From Sclerodactyla briareus (Eukaryota > Echinodermata > Holothuroidea > Dendrochirotida > Sclerodactylidae): 64,000 nt of DNA. The notes under the pieces were generated by a model. That model had not been told where the DNA came from. It was given only the letters and a program-made list of their open reading frames with translations, and searched no databases. Numbering within the stretch: position 1 is the stretch's first letter; every line of letters starts with the position of its first letter. The DNA lies in contig JAODTK010001087.1 in NCBI GenBank assembly GCA_026419785.1, positions 62,001 to 126,000 of the forward strand, in the 5' to 3' direction. Below, in pieces: positions 36,678-49,394 of the stretch. A program made the position numbers and the translations under genes.

Positions 36678-39600
36678 GTATGTCAGATTTTACTCGACTG
36701 TCACCTGGGAACATTATGATGATAATTAAGTCCTGACTTTCGTTGACACCCCAATCTGCCCAATACTATGGTCGCCACCATCCTTCTGAATTTATATTTG
36801 ACGCATCGGTTACGATAGGTTAACACGATATCTTCCGTCATTTCTCGGTATGTGCTCCAGGCTGTGGAACGGCTGCCTCGTGATCTTATAGCTATTGCAA
36901 ATTTTACTCGTTTTAAATCTAAGCATTAAAACTCAACTTTTAGGAGTACTTTTCTCTTGATTTAACTTTTATATCATCGCTTCGGATTTTGCTCTCTTGA
37001 CGTTTTTGTTGTTTTTACGCTAATAGAACAGTCTGTACGTATATGATCAGTGAGGACGCATTGAGATGCTTGCCATGTTAAGTAATGCGTTTTTTATACG
37101 AAATATATCTACATTACTTACATCTTATTATCACTATTACGTGACGTTCACCGCAACATACTACAATGTCTATTACTACACCGCATCCAACGCCATGCTG
37201 CAAAGAAAGAAACGAGTTCCACCCTTGATACCCGTGTTCTACTCCATTACAGGATATATGTGAAATCAAACACGGTTGACACATCCAACCCCTCACCATC
37301 TGAGTCACCACCACCACGATTGATGTTGCCATTATCTGCCTTCTAGACATTGCACCAAACATCACGATGTCCAATCCACTCTGACCGCGCGCACAGCCAA
37401 AACCACGTCACGTGACCAGACAATTACTACCTGGACAACTCCCTCCGGATTATTTAATCACCCGGGAACTTCACCGGAGGATTCACACCCAGTCGACTCC
37501 CAGCCGGACAACTACAGATATGGGATAATTCCACTTCGGACAATTCCCTCTCGAACAATTGCCACTTCGGGCAATTAATTCTCGGACAATTGCCCACACG
37601 GACAAACGCCCACTCCGGACCCAATTCACCCGGACAATGCCACTTCGGACAATTAATCCTCAGACAATTGCCACCCCATGCAATTGGGCTCCCAAACATA
37701 GAGAGCTTGGCAATGAGACCACTGTGCCGGACCACGGTAGAAGCGCGGAGATGTCGAGGTAACACCAGGCTCTCGGCATCATGGTCCAAGAATTGTCACC
37801 AGGAGGGGTGGCAAAAAACCGGTCAACAGTTGACCTAGCTTTGCGGAAAAACCATACTGAGTCAGAAAGAAACTATGTAGCCTCGCAGTGAAATGGACCC
37901 CCCACCCCCCCCCCCTCGAACGACTAGTAACAAGCCACCAGAAATATGGGTATTTTACATCTCCACAAGCACTGTAAAATGATGTCTAGTAGAGTTGATC
38001 ATTGATTCGGTTAAAAAGGCAAAGGGGCCTTTATGTCACTTATTTTGGGCCATTCGGCACGACTTACGAGGGGCCCTCCGGGGTCGAGGTTAGCTAATCA
38101 TTTCAACCATTCTTGCACCCACATATGGATCCACCCCCTGTGTTCTGAGCTATCCAAAAATTAGCTAAGTCCGATCCTTAGAATCTAGTGAAAAAAAAGA
38201 TTTCTCAAAATGAGGAGGTCCGTTTTTCCAGTTTGGTTAGGTTAGTGTGGCTAGGGGGGACCAACATATCCAAACCCCATTTTGTAGCACTTCCGGTTTG
38301 CAAGTTGGCGTTTCCTGCTCGTTTTATTAGAATGACCTGATGAAAAAAATTAAAAGGGAATCGCATTGCCTAGTAGGTTGGACGTCATCCCGTGACCTCA
38401 CGGAACGATGGGTCAACAAGGCTAAAAAATATAGGCCGGAAGCAAAAGAAGTGCGAATGGCGCTGTTAATATGAAGTAGGCCCACTGAGCATAACATTAG
38501 TTGGATCACGTGACCTTTCAAAGCCGAATGCTGGTTGGAACAAGGACGCACATTATGGACTCTATGGTAGTACTTAAGATAAGGTTGCATTTCACGGCTC
38601 AGTATGAGAAAACTATGGCTCCACTCAATAGAATGCTGATTGAGGCTAATGCACTGATACAGTATATAGCGTCCTATATATGGTGCGCACAATGACTGTA
38701 GTAGGTGTCCACCAAGTTTCGCGGCGTTTGTGTGACGTCATTCAAAAGGGCATCCGAACGAAAATGGATAAAATCGATGAAAAAATATTGAAAAGTCACA
38801 CGAGAGGTCGAGAGGAATGAAATAGAATATAAAATCCGATAGATAATTTTGGACAATATAGGTGAAATTGACCTAAGAGTGGAGTCATCGCAAAAAATTG
38901 GAGGGGCAAAAAATAAAGTTTCTCAAAAATAGACGAACAGTATTTGAGAAGGGGCGGAAACGCACCTTTGAAACAACACAGCCTAACAGACCTCCCTTAA
39001 GCTGTTCCGGTCGATATTTATCGATAGTTGAATCAGCATCACATTCTGCTTCGAATAAGTGTAATTCAAGGGCAAAAATCATCAAGAAAATACGCCCAAA
39101 TGGGGCGTTAACGCCCAATGCGCACGCCGCGCTTGACTTCCCCCCCCCCCCATACTTGGCTGAGAATTGTACTAATCGACTCACGTCGGAATAGGACGAT
39201 GCAACCCTCAGTTCCCGCAAAAAAAAAATATTTCTACAATCCAAGATGGCAGCCATTGTTTCAAATTTGCCTTTTTTTTTGTTTTTTTTTTTTTTTTTTT
39301 TTTTTGTCCAGGCCGATTTAGGGCTTGGAAAGCCGAAAAATGCAAAAACAAAAAAGTCAAACATCTTAACAACCGAATGAGATATGGAAAATAGTCACAC
39401 CTTATTGTTTCCGTGCCAAACTCTACTCGGCTAGGGACCTATTCTTAAATTTCAAATGATTGGTCAGGGGTTCATGTTTTACACTAGTCAAATTCCGATG
39501 TAGATTTCGACTCCGATTCCACATCTGCGAACCCAACTTCCATGACTTCTTCCTATCTTGGGTTGAAAATCATCGAAAAGTGCATTTTCCTATTACTCTC

Positions 39601-40340
39601 GAATAAAAACCTATTTTGGGGTCCAACATTTTTGTAGAATTTTAGAAAGCACATACCAAATATGTCACTATTCCATGTAGGGAGAATTAACTTATCCTAT
39701 AGGTAAAAGTTGGGGTTCGCCTACAATCGCGCGTGCTCTTTTCTGCGCAAACGGTACATTGTATCGAGCTCGCTATAGTCCTATCATCAATCGATCTCTC
39801 GTGCCCGAAAATACCCGAGCGGAAATTCTGGTGGTTATTCGTGCAGAACAAATTACAATAGTCGCGAATAACGTTCGTCGTTAATCGAAACCCGAGTTCC
39901 TGAAATTGATATTGTTTTCTTTCGAAAGAAGTTGCTACGTTTCTAGGTTGACGTTCATTCCACACGAATAATAATCAGATAATTTGCCAAACGAGAGTAA
40001 ACTACTCGAACATCAGGGGCGTAACTCAGGGGAGGAAAATTGTGACATTTGCAGGCGAAAAAGACGATTTCGCAAGGCAAAACACATATTTTGCAGGGTC
40101 AAACTGAGGGTGGTTATTGTTGACACGGCGGATAGCAATCTGACTGATGAAAAAACAAAAATACCTTTTTCCCTGAAAACTTCAATTCTGGCTGCGTTCT
40201 ACGCCCACTATGGCGCGCTCTTTAGAGAGTTGCTCCCTGTCATGAATGCAGCTATCGACGGCCGAGAAGGTCACATAATTTTAAGACCAAGCAGTTGCGT
40301 CGTATACAAATAATATAGAATCCGTTCCCATTTTCCACAG
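36678..40340. other. Intron (Asp to His exon)
   Basis: Holds the minisatellite at 37430-37690, C tracts near 37899-37914 and 39140-39150, and a T run near 39274-39305. No further exon was seen. Confidence 0.5.
37430..37690. repeat. Degenerate CTTCGGACAATT minisatellite
   Basis: Words such as CACTTCGGACAATT, CTCTCGAACAATTGC, CACTTCGGGCAATTAATT and CTCGGACAATTGC recur every 15-25 bases. On the minus strand they read as NCPKW-type peptide repeats, an artefact of the array. It lies inside the intron between the Asp and His exons. Confidence 0.75.
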
Positions 40341-40483
40341 GGTATCGAATGTTACGGACACGGGACACACTGCGCCGGTATGTGGACGGTACAAATTACG
40401 GTGTGTTGCTAACAACGTGACTCTTATCGCTGTTCGGGTACTCAATTGCAACGGTATCGGTAGAAGCGGCAGGACCATTAAAG
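40341..40483 (+). CDS. Subtilase exon: catalytic His
   Basis: After the acceptor TTTTCCACAG, the frame reads GIECYGHGTHCAG. The catalytic His codon is 40359-40361, and the Cys after HGTH is usual in proteinase K-type enzymes. A shift then leads to VDGTNYG and another to VANNVTLIAVRVLNCNGIGR, the strand after the His motif. The exon ends AAAG|GTAAAG. It joins the Asp exon in phase 0. Two frame changes within 60 bases are the only damage. Confidence 0.85.
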
Positions 40484-40854
40484 GTAAAGTTGAACACCAC
40501 GTTTTGTCGAGATGTGCTATTGAGACGGTGGAGCGTGGCGATAACACGCATCTCAGTCCCACTCATTCAGTGCGATGCGGTTGTGGAGGGCCAAACGCTT
40601 GTTTCTTCTTGATCGTTTCTCGCATTGCTGGCGACTAGAGTCGAGATACCGATGGGAGTACATGTGTCAACTCTTTTCCGGCATTGGTCACCACAAATGA
40701 CCCTGTATGGGTGGAAACTGAGATTAATCGTATCACTCCCAAAATTTCGTTCCACATAACCGCTCGGGGGGTGCTAAAAACCTGGGCTCTCTCCGACCAC
40801 CTGAGTGAGGATGTCTTCAGGAGTGAAACGCCAAATTTCGGCATGCTGAATAAG

Positions 40855-40968
40855 GCGGGATTCCATCGAAGCGTATGCGGGTCCGGACGAATGCGGGAGA
40901 ATAAGCCAAAATTTACGTAACTGAGCGGGACAGGTTGAATACGTCCAGTTAGTTTGCACAAATAGAAT
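40855..40968. repeat. Dispersed repeat family 3, copy 1
   Basis: The end of this block (AATTT-ACGT-AACTGAG-GGG-CAG-TTGAATA-GTCC, then TTAGTTTGCA) matches 50365-50462 in the same orientation. It lies in the intron between the His and Asn exons, directly before an AT array. Confidence 0.55.
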
Positions 40969-40989
40969 GTTAATATATATACACTATAT

Positions 40990-41029
<40 letters not shown>

Positions 41030-41055
41030 TATAGATATATATATTATATATATAG

Positions 41056-41103
<48 letters not shown>

Positions 41104-41118
41104 TATATATATATATAA
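40969..41118. repeat. AT microsatellite
   Basis: Interrupted (AT)n. The long Tyr/Ile-rich minus-strand frames across it are artefacts. Confidence 0.95.
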
Positions 41119-42580
41119 GCCAAGCCAACAAACACTTCGTAGAAAAACGTGCAATGTGCCAATGCGAATACAGATGCATATCACCGGCGAATTAAATGGG
41201 ATATGGGGATATCTTCCTCAGAGAGAGATCCCGACAGGAGATATAACGACAATATGTATGGCTGCGTCATGTTTATGGATATTTCTGCTTAAAATTGTAG
41301 TGTAATCTCTTCTGAACAGACGTTTGCTTTCGTGAATATTGATTTTCAGATTGATCCGGAACCACGCATTTCACGCTTCAATGAAATCCCGCCATTGGTT
41401 GGTCCCGTGACTCTTTTACGCTTTTCGTATTAGCAGCCATGGAGTTGCATCAGTTCAAACCGCATGGATCTAGGTTATCGCAGATAAGTTGAACCCTAAC
41501 CTGGTTTTGGGCATCAGGCGGTAAGCTCGGTGAATATGCATATAGGCTAACTCTGAGTTACTATTGAAGTACCTAATAAACTAGATAATATTCCGAAATG
41601 CTCGTGTACGTATTCGGGAGTGTGGGAATGATTGTCAGTGCAACACTGGATATACAAATAGGATTAGAGAAACATCTTACTACACAGAGCGCCAATAAGT
41701 GACTGATTCATTAAATCCATAAAGCGAATATTGCGACAAGATGGGATTGCTGCATAATTCAACAAAAATAACCAACAAAATAAATAGCAAAGGAAAAAGA
41801 GGTTCCCCTTTGTGGGACGCTACCCAGAAAACATCATCTTAGCCCACACCGTGAGATGGTGTTTGTGAAGCGGTGCGAGAGCTATTTGAATTGGTCATGT
41901 ACCATTAAACTCTAGCATGACACAGAAGAAGCAACCACTGGGTATTCCTACTCAACGTGTTGTACAATGAAGATCCAAGGCTTAGGGGTGGAGAAGTGTT
42001 AACTTTACACAACAAAATGAAAATTCTGATTATTAACGAACAGCTTCATTAATAAACTACTTGAACATGTCAAAGTGGAATAGTATTACTATATTCACAG
42101 TTTCAATACGTAGAAATATGAAGAGAGCACCATTTCGAGGGAATATCTGTACAGAAAACCGGAAGAGAACTTGGAACTTCCTAAATTGTTTTCTATAGTT
42201 TCAAACGAAAAATGCTCAGAACCCATCGACCCGGGGATTTGACGATCGCTCCACCAGCTCCATACAGGTTGTCCTTTGTGCGCGTATATTCCCGGAATAT
42301 GCATACGTATCACTGCGTTCCTGTGCAAAAAAATCGTTCATTAAAAAACGGGTGCACTTGGAGAATCTGCACAACTGCTCTTCCACAGTATCGCTTCATT
42401 TTGTCCAATCATCACAAAATTGCCCGGAAAGGTTCCTGTTACAGACTTAATTTTACTATTGTGCATTTTCACTTCTTATCGCTATGACCGTACGCCCATA
42501 ATGCTCCTCCAGTTCCCCCGATGTTTTTCAACCAACCTGTCGTACATCGACAATCAGGATATTACCTGTCAAGTCTACAG
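41119..42580. other. Intron remainder (His to Asn exon)
   Basis: No repeat copy or exon noticed. The polypyrimidine context before 42581 is poor. Confidence 0.4.
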
Positions 42581-42731
42581 CGATGGACTGGGTGCTGCCA
42601 ACCACACCAAGCCATGCTGTCGCTTCGATCTACTTTGGTTCGGTGAATCCACCAGGCCAACAGATGACGCGTGGCTGGGAATGGTAACGCGGGAATCCCG
42701 GTGGTATGCTCTGCCGGTTAATGGAGACGAG
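42581..42731 (+). CDS. Subtilase exon: oxyanion-hole Asn
   Basis: After the acceptor TCTACAG, the frame reads AMDWVL, in phase with the His exon. Blocks in shifted frames follow: NHTKP, AVASIYFG, PTDDA, GMVT, GIPVVCSAG and NGDE. This matches the S8 order helix, VxSxSFGG strand, helix, then VVxxAGN. The Asn codon (42720-42722) is the expected oxyanion-hole residue. The donor is GAG|GTACGC. Four or five one-base indels are implied, the highest density in the gene. A longer open frame over the region is a mixture of right and wrong segments. Confidence 0.75.
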
Positions 42732-43299
42732 GTACGCCATCAACCACTCTCCGGCGCGGGAAACCTTGTAGGGTTTTCACTCACCAGATGCCTTAACTTA
42801 AAGGGCAGTTCACCTAAATTCCGCTCAGCCTCTGAAATATCCAAGAAATAGTCATTCACTGATATGAAATTGAATTCATCGTTCGATACTCATTACAAAA
42901 ACACTTCCGGCACAATTACAGCAATCAAATCTTTTTTATTGAAAGAAATGAACGAATACAAACGTTCGAAAGTGTTGTTTTTTCCTAGTATCCGTATCAG
43001 TCAATACAATAGATTACTACAGCTGGGTAGCCCTCGTGGCTGGAAAGGAGGAAATGAAGTGAAAGGCTGAATGCAGTGTCTCAAAACTTTCAACAGTGTT
43101 TTAAATTGTCGAGAATTTACGATCGAACCACAATTCCTCTGGATTTGAACCACCATCGAATCATACAGTGATGTACTGCAGCTACAGGCGGGTATAACTA
43201 TCAAGAAGTCGTATCGGCGAATAGTGATTAGGGAAAGCAACGACGCCGTCTACATGAATTCCCGACGAAAAAAAATCAGTGAGTTATCAAAAAATTGGA

Positions 43300-43840
43300 T
43301 TATATATAAATTTTTATTCCATTGACGACGTCCAGAAATCCTCTGCGGTCATGACAGTGCGCGCGCGTGTATTGTGTGTATGTAACTCAGGCTTGTGCCC
43401 GATAACTCGATCGACCGCACTTAAATAGATTGAGCTCATATTTAGTATGTGGTTCCCCATGAGGCCTGAATCCCTAATTGTTTGGGGTCCAGATCGCAGG
43501 TCATATGTAGGTCAGCAGAGATAAGTCTGACAATCTTGTGGAGACGATAAGTCTAAAACGTATGGTAACGATGTTGAATTTGGCAAACTGCTTTCCTATG
43601 GGGAGTACAACAACCCCTATATTTATTCTCTATGAAAACCGGGGTCCTTTTGTTGTAGGAATAGGAAATGTAATCCGTCCGACCGAATTTAGTAATTTAG
43701 TTATTGTTACACAATACCTTGACCCCACCCCCGGATAATTAGCTCCATACTTGGCATGTGGGTCCCCTATGATCAGTACTTGATACCTCTTGTTTGGTCA
43801 TATTGGGGTCAGGTCAAAGTCCTCTGATGTCAGCAGATTG
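43300..43840 (-). repeat. About 320-bp repeat family 2, copy 2
   Basis: In the opposite orientation to 13795-14690. It has the GT-rich tract (about 43362-43382), then ACTCGA-CGCAC, CATA-TTAGTATGTGG-TCCCCATGA, GGTCAG-AGAG, GACGATAAGTC and a second, shorter unit with GGGTCCCCTATGATCAGTACT near 43760. It lies in the intron after the Asn exon. Confidence 0.7.
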
Positions 43841-44118
43841 GTTCGCTTTCTGGTTTATATAACCTATTAATATTGTGACCGTTCTTCGTGGCTTCAGGGG
43901 CTTTGACTCCTGTTTTGTTTTGTTTTGTTTTTTAAGATGGGCATGCGGAGGTCATTTGCACGCGAACATCCTAAAATACACTGCTGCTGCCATGATGAGC
44001 GGAATGTTATGTTGCTGACTACCAGGTCAGGTATTTTAAGTCATGTCCGGGCCGTGTCACTACACATCACCTGCAGTTTTGCAAAATATGTATTTTTGCA
44101 CCGAGAACATTATTCTTT

Positions 44119-44392
44119 CCAAGCCAACACAAAAACGTTATCATAACCTTTTGGAAGAGCTTCTGAAATGTGTTATGACATTATGTTTGGTTGCATTAAA
44201 GACACTCTATGACGGTTTTCTAATTGAATAACATGTTGCAAGCGTTTTGATATTGTTGTACGATTGTTATAACCGTGTGTCTGATTATGGCAGACACTTT
44301 TTGTAAACTAATGATAAAACACAGATTATGGTATGGAACTTAGCCGAAACATTTTCCATACTTTTAAAAACGTTTTTTGTTTGCTGGGTTGC
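44119..44392. mobile_element. MITE with CCCAGCAAACAAAAAACG ends, copy 2
   Basis: The left end CCAAGCCAACACAAAAACGTT and the right end, reverse-complemented (AACCCAGCAAACAAAAAACG), form imperfect inverted repeats. The interior, with CGTTATCATAACCTTTTGGA and GCCGAAACATTTTCCATA, resembles the MITE at 10558-10824. It is non-coding and about 274 bp long, in the intron after the Asn exon. Confidence 0.7.
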
Positions 44393-46924
44393 CTAGCTGA
44401 TGTCACAAGTTAGCGATAGGGGGAGGAGCCAGATCATTTGGGCGGCGGAGAGGTACAATATTACAGAGATGTTCGTTAGTACAACAAGGCATACAACGAC
44501 GCATAAAAGTATCAAGTTCGAATATGCAACTAGGTTACAGAATGGAGGAGGAAGGAACATCATGATTTCAGAGCCAGTTGAAAGCAAGGGAGGCAACTTA
44601 TAAGTGTGTTCAAAGTTCGGCATTCGAAAACACTATAAATTCATTAGGGGTAAATCAACAGTCGAGAGTGTTTCAACCACAGGATAATGAACGACGGGGG
44701 TGGGTTATTCAGCGATGAGCGAGAGCGAAACCCGAGTGCATCCAGCGTTAGAATTGAACCCCCGAGGGTGCATTTATTCCTGTGGATAAACACACAATCA
44801 ACCGTCATTAACCCCGTTATCAAACAACGAGAACGAAATTAGTTTTTTAAATATTGCATCACCGGCCTCGTTTTACCACTTTACGATAAAATAGGAACCC
44901 CCTATGACATGGCAAAGTGTCTTGTACATGCGCGAAGAATAAAACAACGCTACGCGCGTCTCTCAAATCCACCTGGACATATAGGCGCACACACCAAAGC
45001 GCTGGGATAGTCCACGAATGAGTTATATTCATTGAGTATATAATATAACTTATTTCTGACACGAAGAAATCTGAAAATAATCAGCACGAAAACTGAGAAA
45101 AGAAGAAATTTTTCATCAAAAGAAATGGAATGGGACGTGGAAGAACTGTAAAGATGTAGGAAGTTTGCTGGAACGACGAAGACATTAACAGAAGAATTGG
45201 CTAAACCACAATGCTTTCATCACTCTATCAACAATTTCAAGAGCAGACGAGTAAGTTCAAGCATCAAATCCGGATTCCGATGCCCGTATTTTTCTGTATA
45301 ATGCGAACTGGGGGTCAACGAAGAATTCTTGATCACAAATTGACACTTCTCAACGGTAGTCTACTCCGCAGTTCACAAGATTCAGATGGACAAATAACAA
45401 TTGGCTACCAAACGATATGTGAACCTCTATTATGTGACCAATCAGGTCCCTTGGTCTTCCGTAGTAGAAAATAGACGTTTGAGCTTTGCGGTCAGTCGCG
45501 AGACTTCAGAGGAAGCTCCAGCGACAGATCTCTCTGAGAGAAAGCAGGTTGAGTGAGACTACTGCTAAACCAGTTGGGAGACCTGTGATACTCGGCCTCG
45601 CGAAAAATCCAAAGAGCAACTTCAGGGACATCAACATTCAACAGTTTCGAGGAAGCAGTAAACCTTGCGCAAGATCGATCGTGATACGTGGCGGATGTTG
45701 ATCAGTGAGCATGTCGGATAGACGAGACTCAACCGTACTACTAGAATATAAACTGCGTTCTTAATTGGGCTCTATGAGTTATATTATACTTTATGCGTAA
45801 AAGTAATTGCCTGAACCCATACGAGTCGTATGTGAGCAAGTGTGAATGGATTTAAAATTTAAAAAACTAAAAACATAATGAAAAAATCGGCCAAACAGCA
45901 TGTTTACTCGTTGCTATAACAATTCCATAAAAATCATTGGGAAGATTGTATGTTACTCCATCTGAAGTGGACTTCAGTTCTGTACAAACATTAGTGCTAC
46001 CACACTTGAATTATAGTATGTGGTCTGTGGGGTATTGAGCGTGTCAATTCTTGGAACTGTAGTACCCTGCATCATTATTTTACAAATTTTTGTTTTTAAA
46101 AATAACGTAGAAACGTATATCTGTAATACTCATTTTTTCATTCCAGACCGTTCCTTGGTGTCAATACCTTTGAAATACTACTTCGAACCCGTTTCCGCGT
46201 GTAATCAGTTGGGATTATTTGATAAATTCCATGATGGTATTTTGCCCGGCGTTTTTATTGCGTTTATTCATAGTTTCATTCACGAAACTGGATACTCTTA
46301 CAAATCCCGTACACCAGAACAGTAAGGAATAACACAATCAATCGGAGAACTGGTTTGTAAACCTCTACATTCTTAACCCAGATTTGAAAAAATTGAACAG
46401 TGTGATTTTGAAAGGAAATCTGTAAAATATATCTGCTCAAAGTTAGGCGATTTGATTACTCGATGGTGCGTTTGGGAAAATTAGTGAAAATTATTCAAAC
46501 CCCATCTCATTAGGTATAGCTCTAGCTCTATCTTCTTCTTCTCTCCTCTTCTGTTGTTTTTTTTTCTCTCTCTCTTACTCTATCCTTCAACTCCCTCTCA
46601 AAAAATGATCATGTCATTTCGTCTTTGTAGGGGCCAGACACGAAAAGTCGTACTTATCTCTGGTCCCACCCCCTTACGTACCTATGGATTTTTTATGTAT
46701 GCAGATATCCAGAATATACTCTGTATTTGAAATATACTAGTATGCATGTTTGACTGAAATATGTAGTGAGGTGAAAATAAGCCTCTAAATTGAAACTAAA
46801 ACTTTATTAAACTTAGTCGAGTGTCAGGCAAATTTTTCTCAATAAAACTTGGTCACCCGAAACCTTTAAGATTTGGGAGCATTGATTAACACCAGATTAG
46901 ATGTTGAGTAACAACATATGATAG
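44393..46924. other. Intron remainder; nothing recognised
   Basis: Pyrimidine-rich stretch at about 46515-46600. No exon recognised. Confidence 0.4.
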
Positions 46925-46966
46925 CCGAGTCAAAGTGCTCTTTCTGCCAGCAGTCTAACCCACAAG
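46925..46966 (+). CDS. Tentative subtilase micro-exon (linker)
   Basis: Between an AG (ATGATAG) and a GT (ACAAG|GTGGTT) lie 42 bases that read PSQSALSASSLTHK in phase 0. This fits the length and sequence style of the segment between the oxyanion-hole Asn and the next strand (usually an x-x-AC-x-x-SPAS-x-x pattern). It also keeps phase 0 with both neighbours. The donor is weak and so short a match could be chance. Without it the Asn and Ser exons lack about 14 residues. Confidence 0.4.
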
Positions 46967-46984
46967 GTGGTTCCAAGGGTCACA

Positions 46985-48304
46985 TAAAGCGCTGTTCACA
47001 CTGTGCGTTACGATACGATTCGATACGATACGATACGATTACGATAAATTCATCGGATGGAAGTGTCACAACTTGTGCCGATAAAAATGTCTACGATAAT
47101 TGATCGGACCGTTCTCGGCGCCATCCGAACATAACGGAGAAAGTAGGGGATTTATAGTGAGAGAAGCACAGGTTTTCCCCTTTGTCGCTTCAGGCGGTGG
47201 GAATAGCCTGGTGGCAGAGATTTTTGATACCAGAATTGTAATTTCAAAGTAATTCGAAGCTTGGTGTCTCAACTCAGTTACTTGCAGGAGGCGTGGAGGC
47301 GCGCAATTGACGCGATCACGAATCAGGCAGCTGACTTCACTATTCCCGCCTACCCTTTCGTTAGACACCCAGTCTAATTAGCATCGGCATCCAATGAGTT
47401 ACGGCGAAGTGAGGTAGCCAAGAAAGCATTCAGTAGATTGAGTCAATTCAGCCAATGAGCTGAAAATTTGAGCTCAGTGGTACTCTGATCAGCAACAAGC
47501 ATGTAAAAATAAAAAATAATGGCCTACGGCTCCACCTCCGTCTACCATAGAACTTTCCTCACTGATCTACAAGACACATCAACTTGGCGGCTCTAAATCC
47601 CCCCCCCCCCCACCCATGGCGTGACTTATTTCCATTCCTCTCCGTTTCTATTCCCGCTCATTCGTCACATGAGGGTACGGGTGAAGTTTCCGTCAATAAG
47701 TCAGGCTGTGGAAATCGAGACCCTCTGAAAAACCTCCTACCCTGCTCCTCTCAACACAGCGCACAACTACCCCCTTCCCTCGGCCACTCGCTATCAACCA
47801 CATATCTCCTGCCTTTTCATGTCAACATGGACCCTTCCATTGCCTCACTGGTCACGCTACTTTTGTATATGGGGAGGGCATTATGAATTCGAACTGAAAT
47901 AATGGTTCGTAGGTCCCGTGCATTGGGGCAAATAGGGTCGAGAAGCTCATTCAGAGGCCGCCTGTCTTCCCCTGATACCTCACTACCCAAAACATTCAAC
48001 AAACCCCTGATTTTATCACTAAACCCTTTTCACCCCGACTTCCCCGAATCCTTTTTAGCGTTCCAACGTCTTTGCAGAGTTGCGCAAGTATCACTGCATT
48101 GACAATTTAACGCATCCGATAAATTACGTCCTATAAAAAGTTGAAATATTTTCACTCGACGTCCGATAATTTATCGTATCGTCTCGTATCGCATCGTATC
48201 GCACAGGTGTGAACACTCCTATTGAAAATAACACTTTGCAACTCGACGTCCGATAAAAAAAATGTATCGTATCGTGTCGTATTGCACAAGTGTGAACAGC
48301 TTAA
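46985..48304. mobile_element. Inverted-repeat element with ATACG pentamer ends
   Basis: The left end is GCTGTTCACACTGTGCG-TACGATACGAT. The reverse-complemented right end is GCTGTTCACACTTGTGCAATACGACACGATACGAT, shown here as its shared core. Both continue inward through (GATAC)n repeats to a GATAAATT-ATCGG or CGGACGTCGAG-type word. The right side carries two nested copies of the terminus (about 48165-48220 and 48250-48304). The interior encodes no transposase that I recognise. It looks like a non-autonomous DNA transposon. It ends 63 bases before the Ser exon. Confidence 0.75.
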
Positions 48305-48367
48305 GTATGAAATTGTGACGATATAGCAAGGAATCGCAATACATAATTCTCGTTCTTGCTTTCCCAG

Positions 48368-48555
48368 GCTATCACCGCACCGTCGCTGCTATGGACAAGG
48401 CGAGAACGATCGACGTACTTCTCTAACTACGGAGAACAAGTCGACCTATTCGCATCGCACACCGGGGTCGGCATTAAATCGGCGCCGGTGGGATAGCAAC
48501 ACACCAACTATAAAAGGACAAGCCGGGACATCAGTGGCTGCTCCTCATGTGACAG
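48368..48555 (+). CDS. Subtilase exon: catalytic Ser
   Basis: After CTTTCCCAG the blocks are AIT, VAAMDKA, RSTYFSNYGEQVDLFAS, GIKSAPVG and KGQAGTSVAAPHVT. FSNYG-x-x-VD(L/I)FA and GTSxAAPHV are hallmark S8A segments; the Ser codon is 48531-48533. The donor is ACAG|GTACGG. At least two frame changes are needed, one near the AAAA run at 48512-48515, and a TAG lies in the FSNYG frame at 48494. It starts only 63 bases after the inverted-repeat element at 46985-48304. Confidence 0.85.
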
Positions 48556-49394
48556 GTACGGTATTTTTTCTCCAAATATCGACCTGTGTATATGTTGGAA
48601 GAAAACGGTATCGGAAGTGTGCATCTCAGAACCACGGACAAAGTAAAACCAGCTCTTCTCCCTTTTCGTGGGCCGCCAAACTACTGGTATCTCATATAAT
48701 TGTTGTCGACGATATGGTTCCTTTTGTTTCAAGTATAAACGGTAGTATAAAGCTTGACTAAAGCGAAATACTGGGGAAGCACACTCAAAGTCAGCTTTAA
48801 ACAGAATTAATCAAACGATTCCTCAAATGAATGTGCTGGATGAATTTTGAGAGCTAATATATTAGCAGAAGGAAACTGAATGGCGTTGTCCACACCCGAA
48901 GTTCATACGACTTTCTGTTACGGAATTACAGTCCTAAGTTGTGCATTTGTATTGCGTAAGTTCGAAGCAAAAAAAAAATCCAGTTTTTCAGGCATAATAA
49001 ATGACGTTCACACTTGCACAACCCTGCAAACAATTTTTTTCTAAGGAATGCACACACTTCGAAAAGTATTCAGTATATTGGAGAGCATTGCTGTAAGGGG
49101 GGTTGGTAGTTCTGAGGTTACTTCGGTGAGAGGAAGACAGCAACACTTATGCTATTCTACGAATGACACCATGGCATACATGACATAACTCTCGGGGTTT
49201 GTCCCAGTGTGACGTCATGCGTTTTGCGCAATTGCCCTGCCCCCCCCCCCCCTCACATTTATCTGCTAATGGACCACCTTTCGAAGATCAATTAACTCCA
49301 CATAGGAACAACAATCCGGATGAAATGGGGTTTTGGACCTATAGATACAGTTTGTCATTTCCCACGATATAACCTCTAATGGCATCCGAGCCTG

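Noticed and set aside
37454..37789. Minus-strand frame with NCPKW peptide repeats
   Set aside because: Produced by the CTTCGGACAATT minisatellite.
40635..41179. Tyr/Ile-rich minus-strand frames, one of 175 codons
   Set aside because: Produced by the AT microsatellite at 40969-41118.
42420..42851. 143-codon open frame as a separate gene
   Set aside because: It is a chance join of parts of the Asn exon with intron sequence; the subtilase blocks run through three frames.
43020..43075. LVAGKEE segment as an oxyanion-hole exon
   Set aside because: The Asn exon at 42581-42731 fits far better and this segment lacks Asn.
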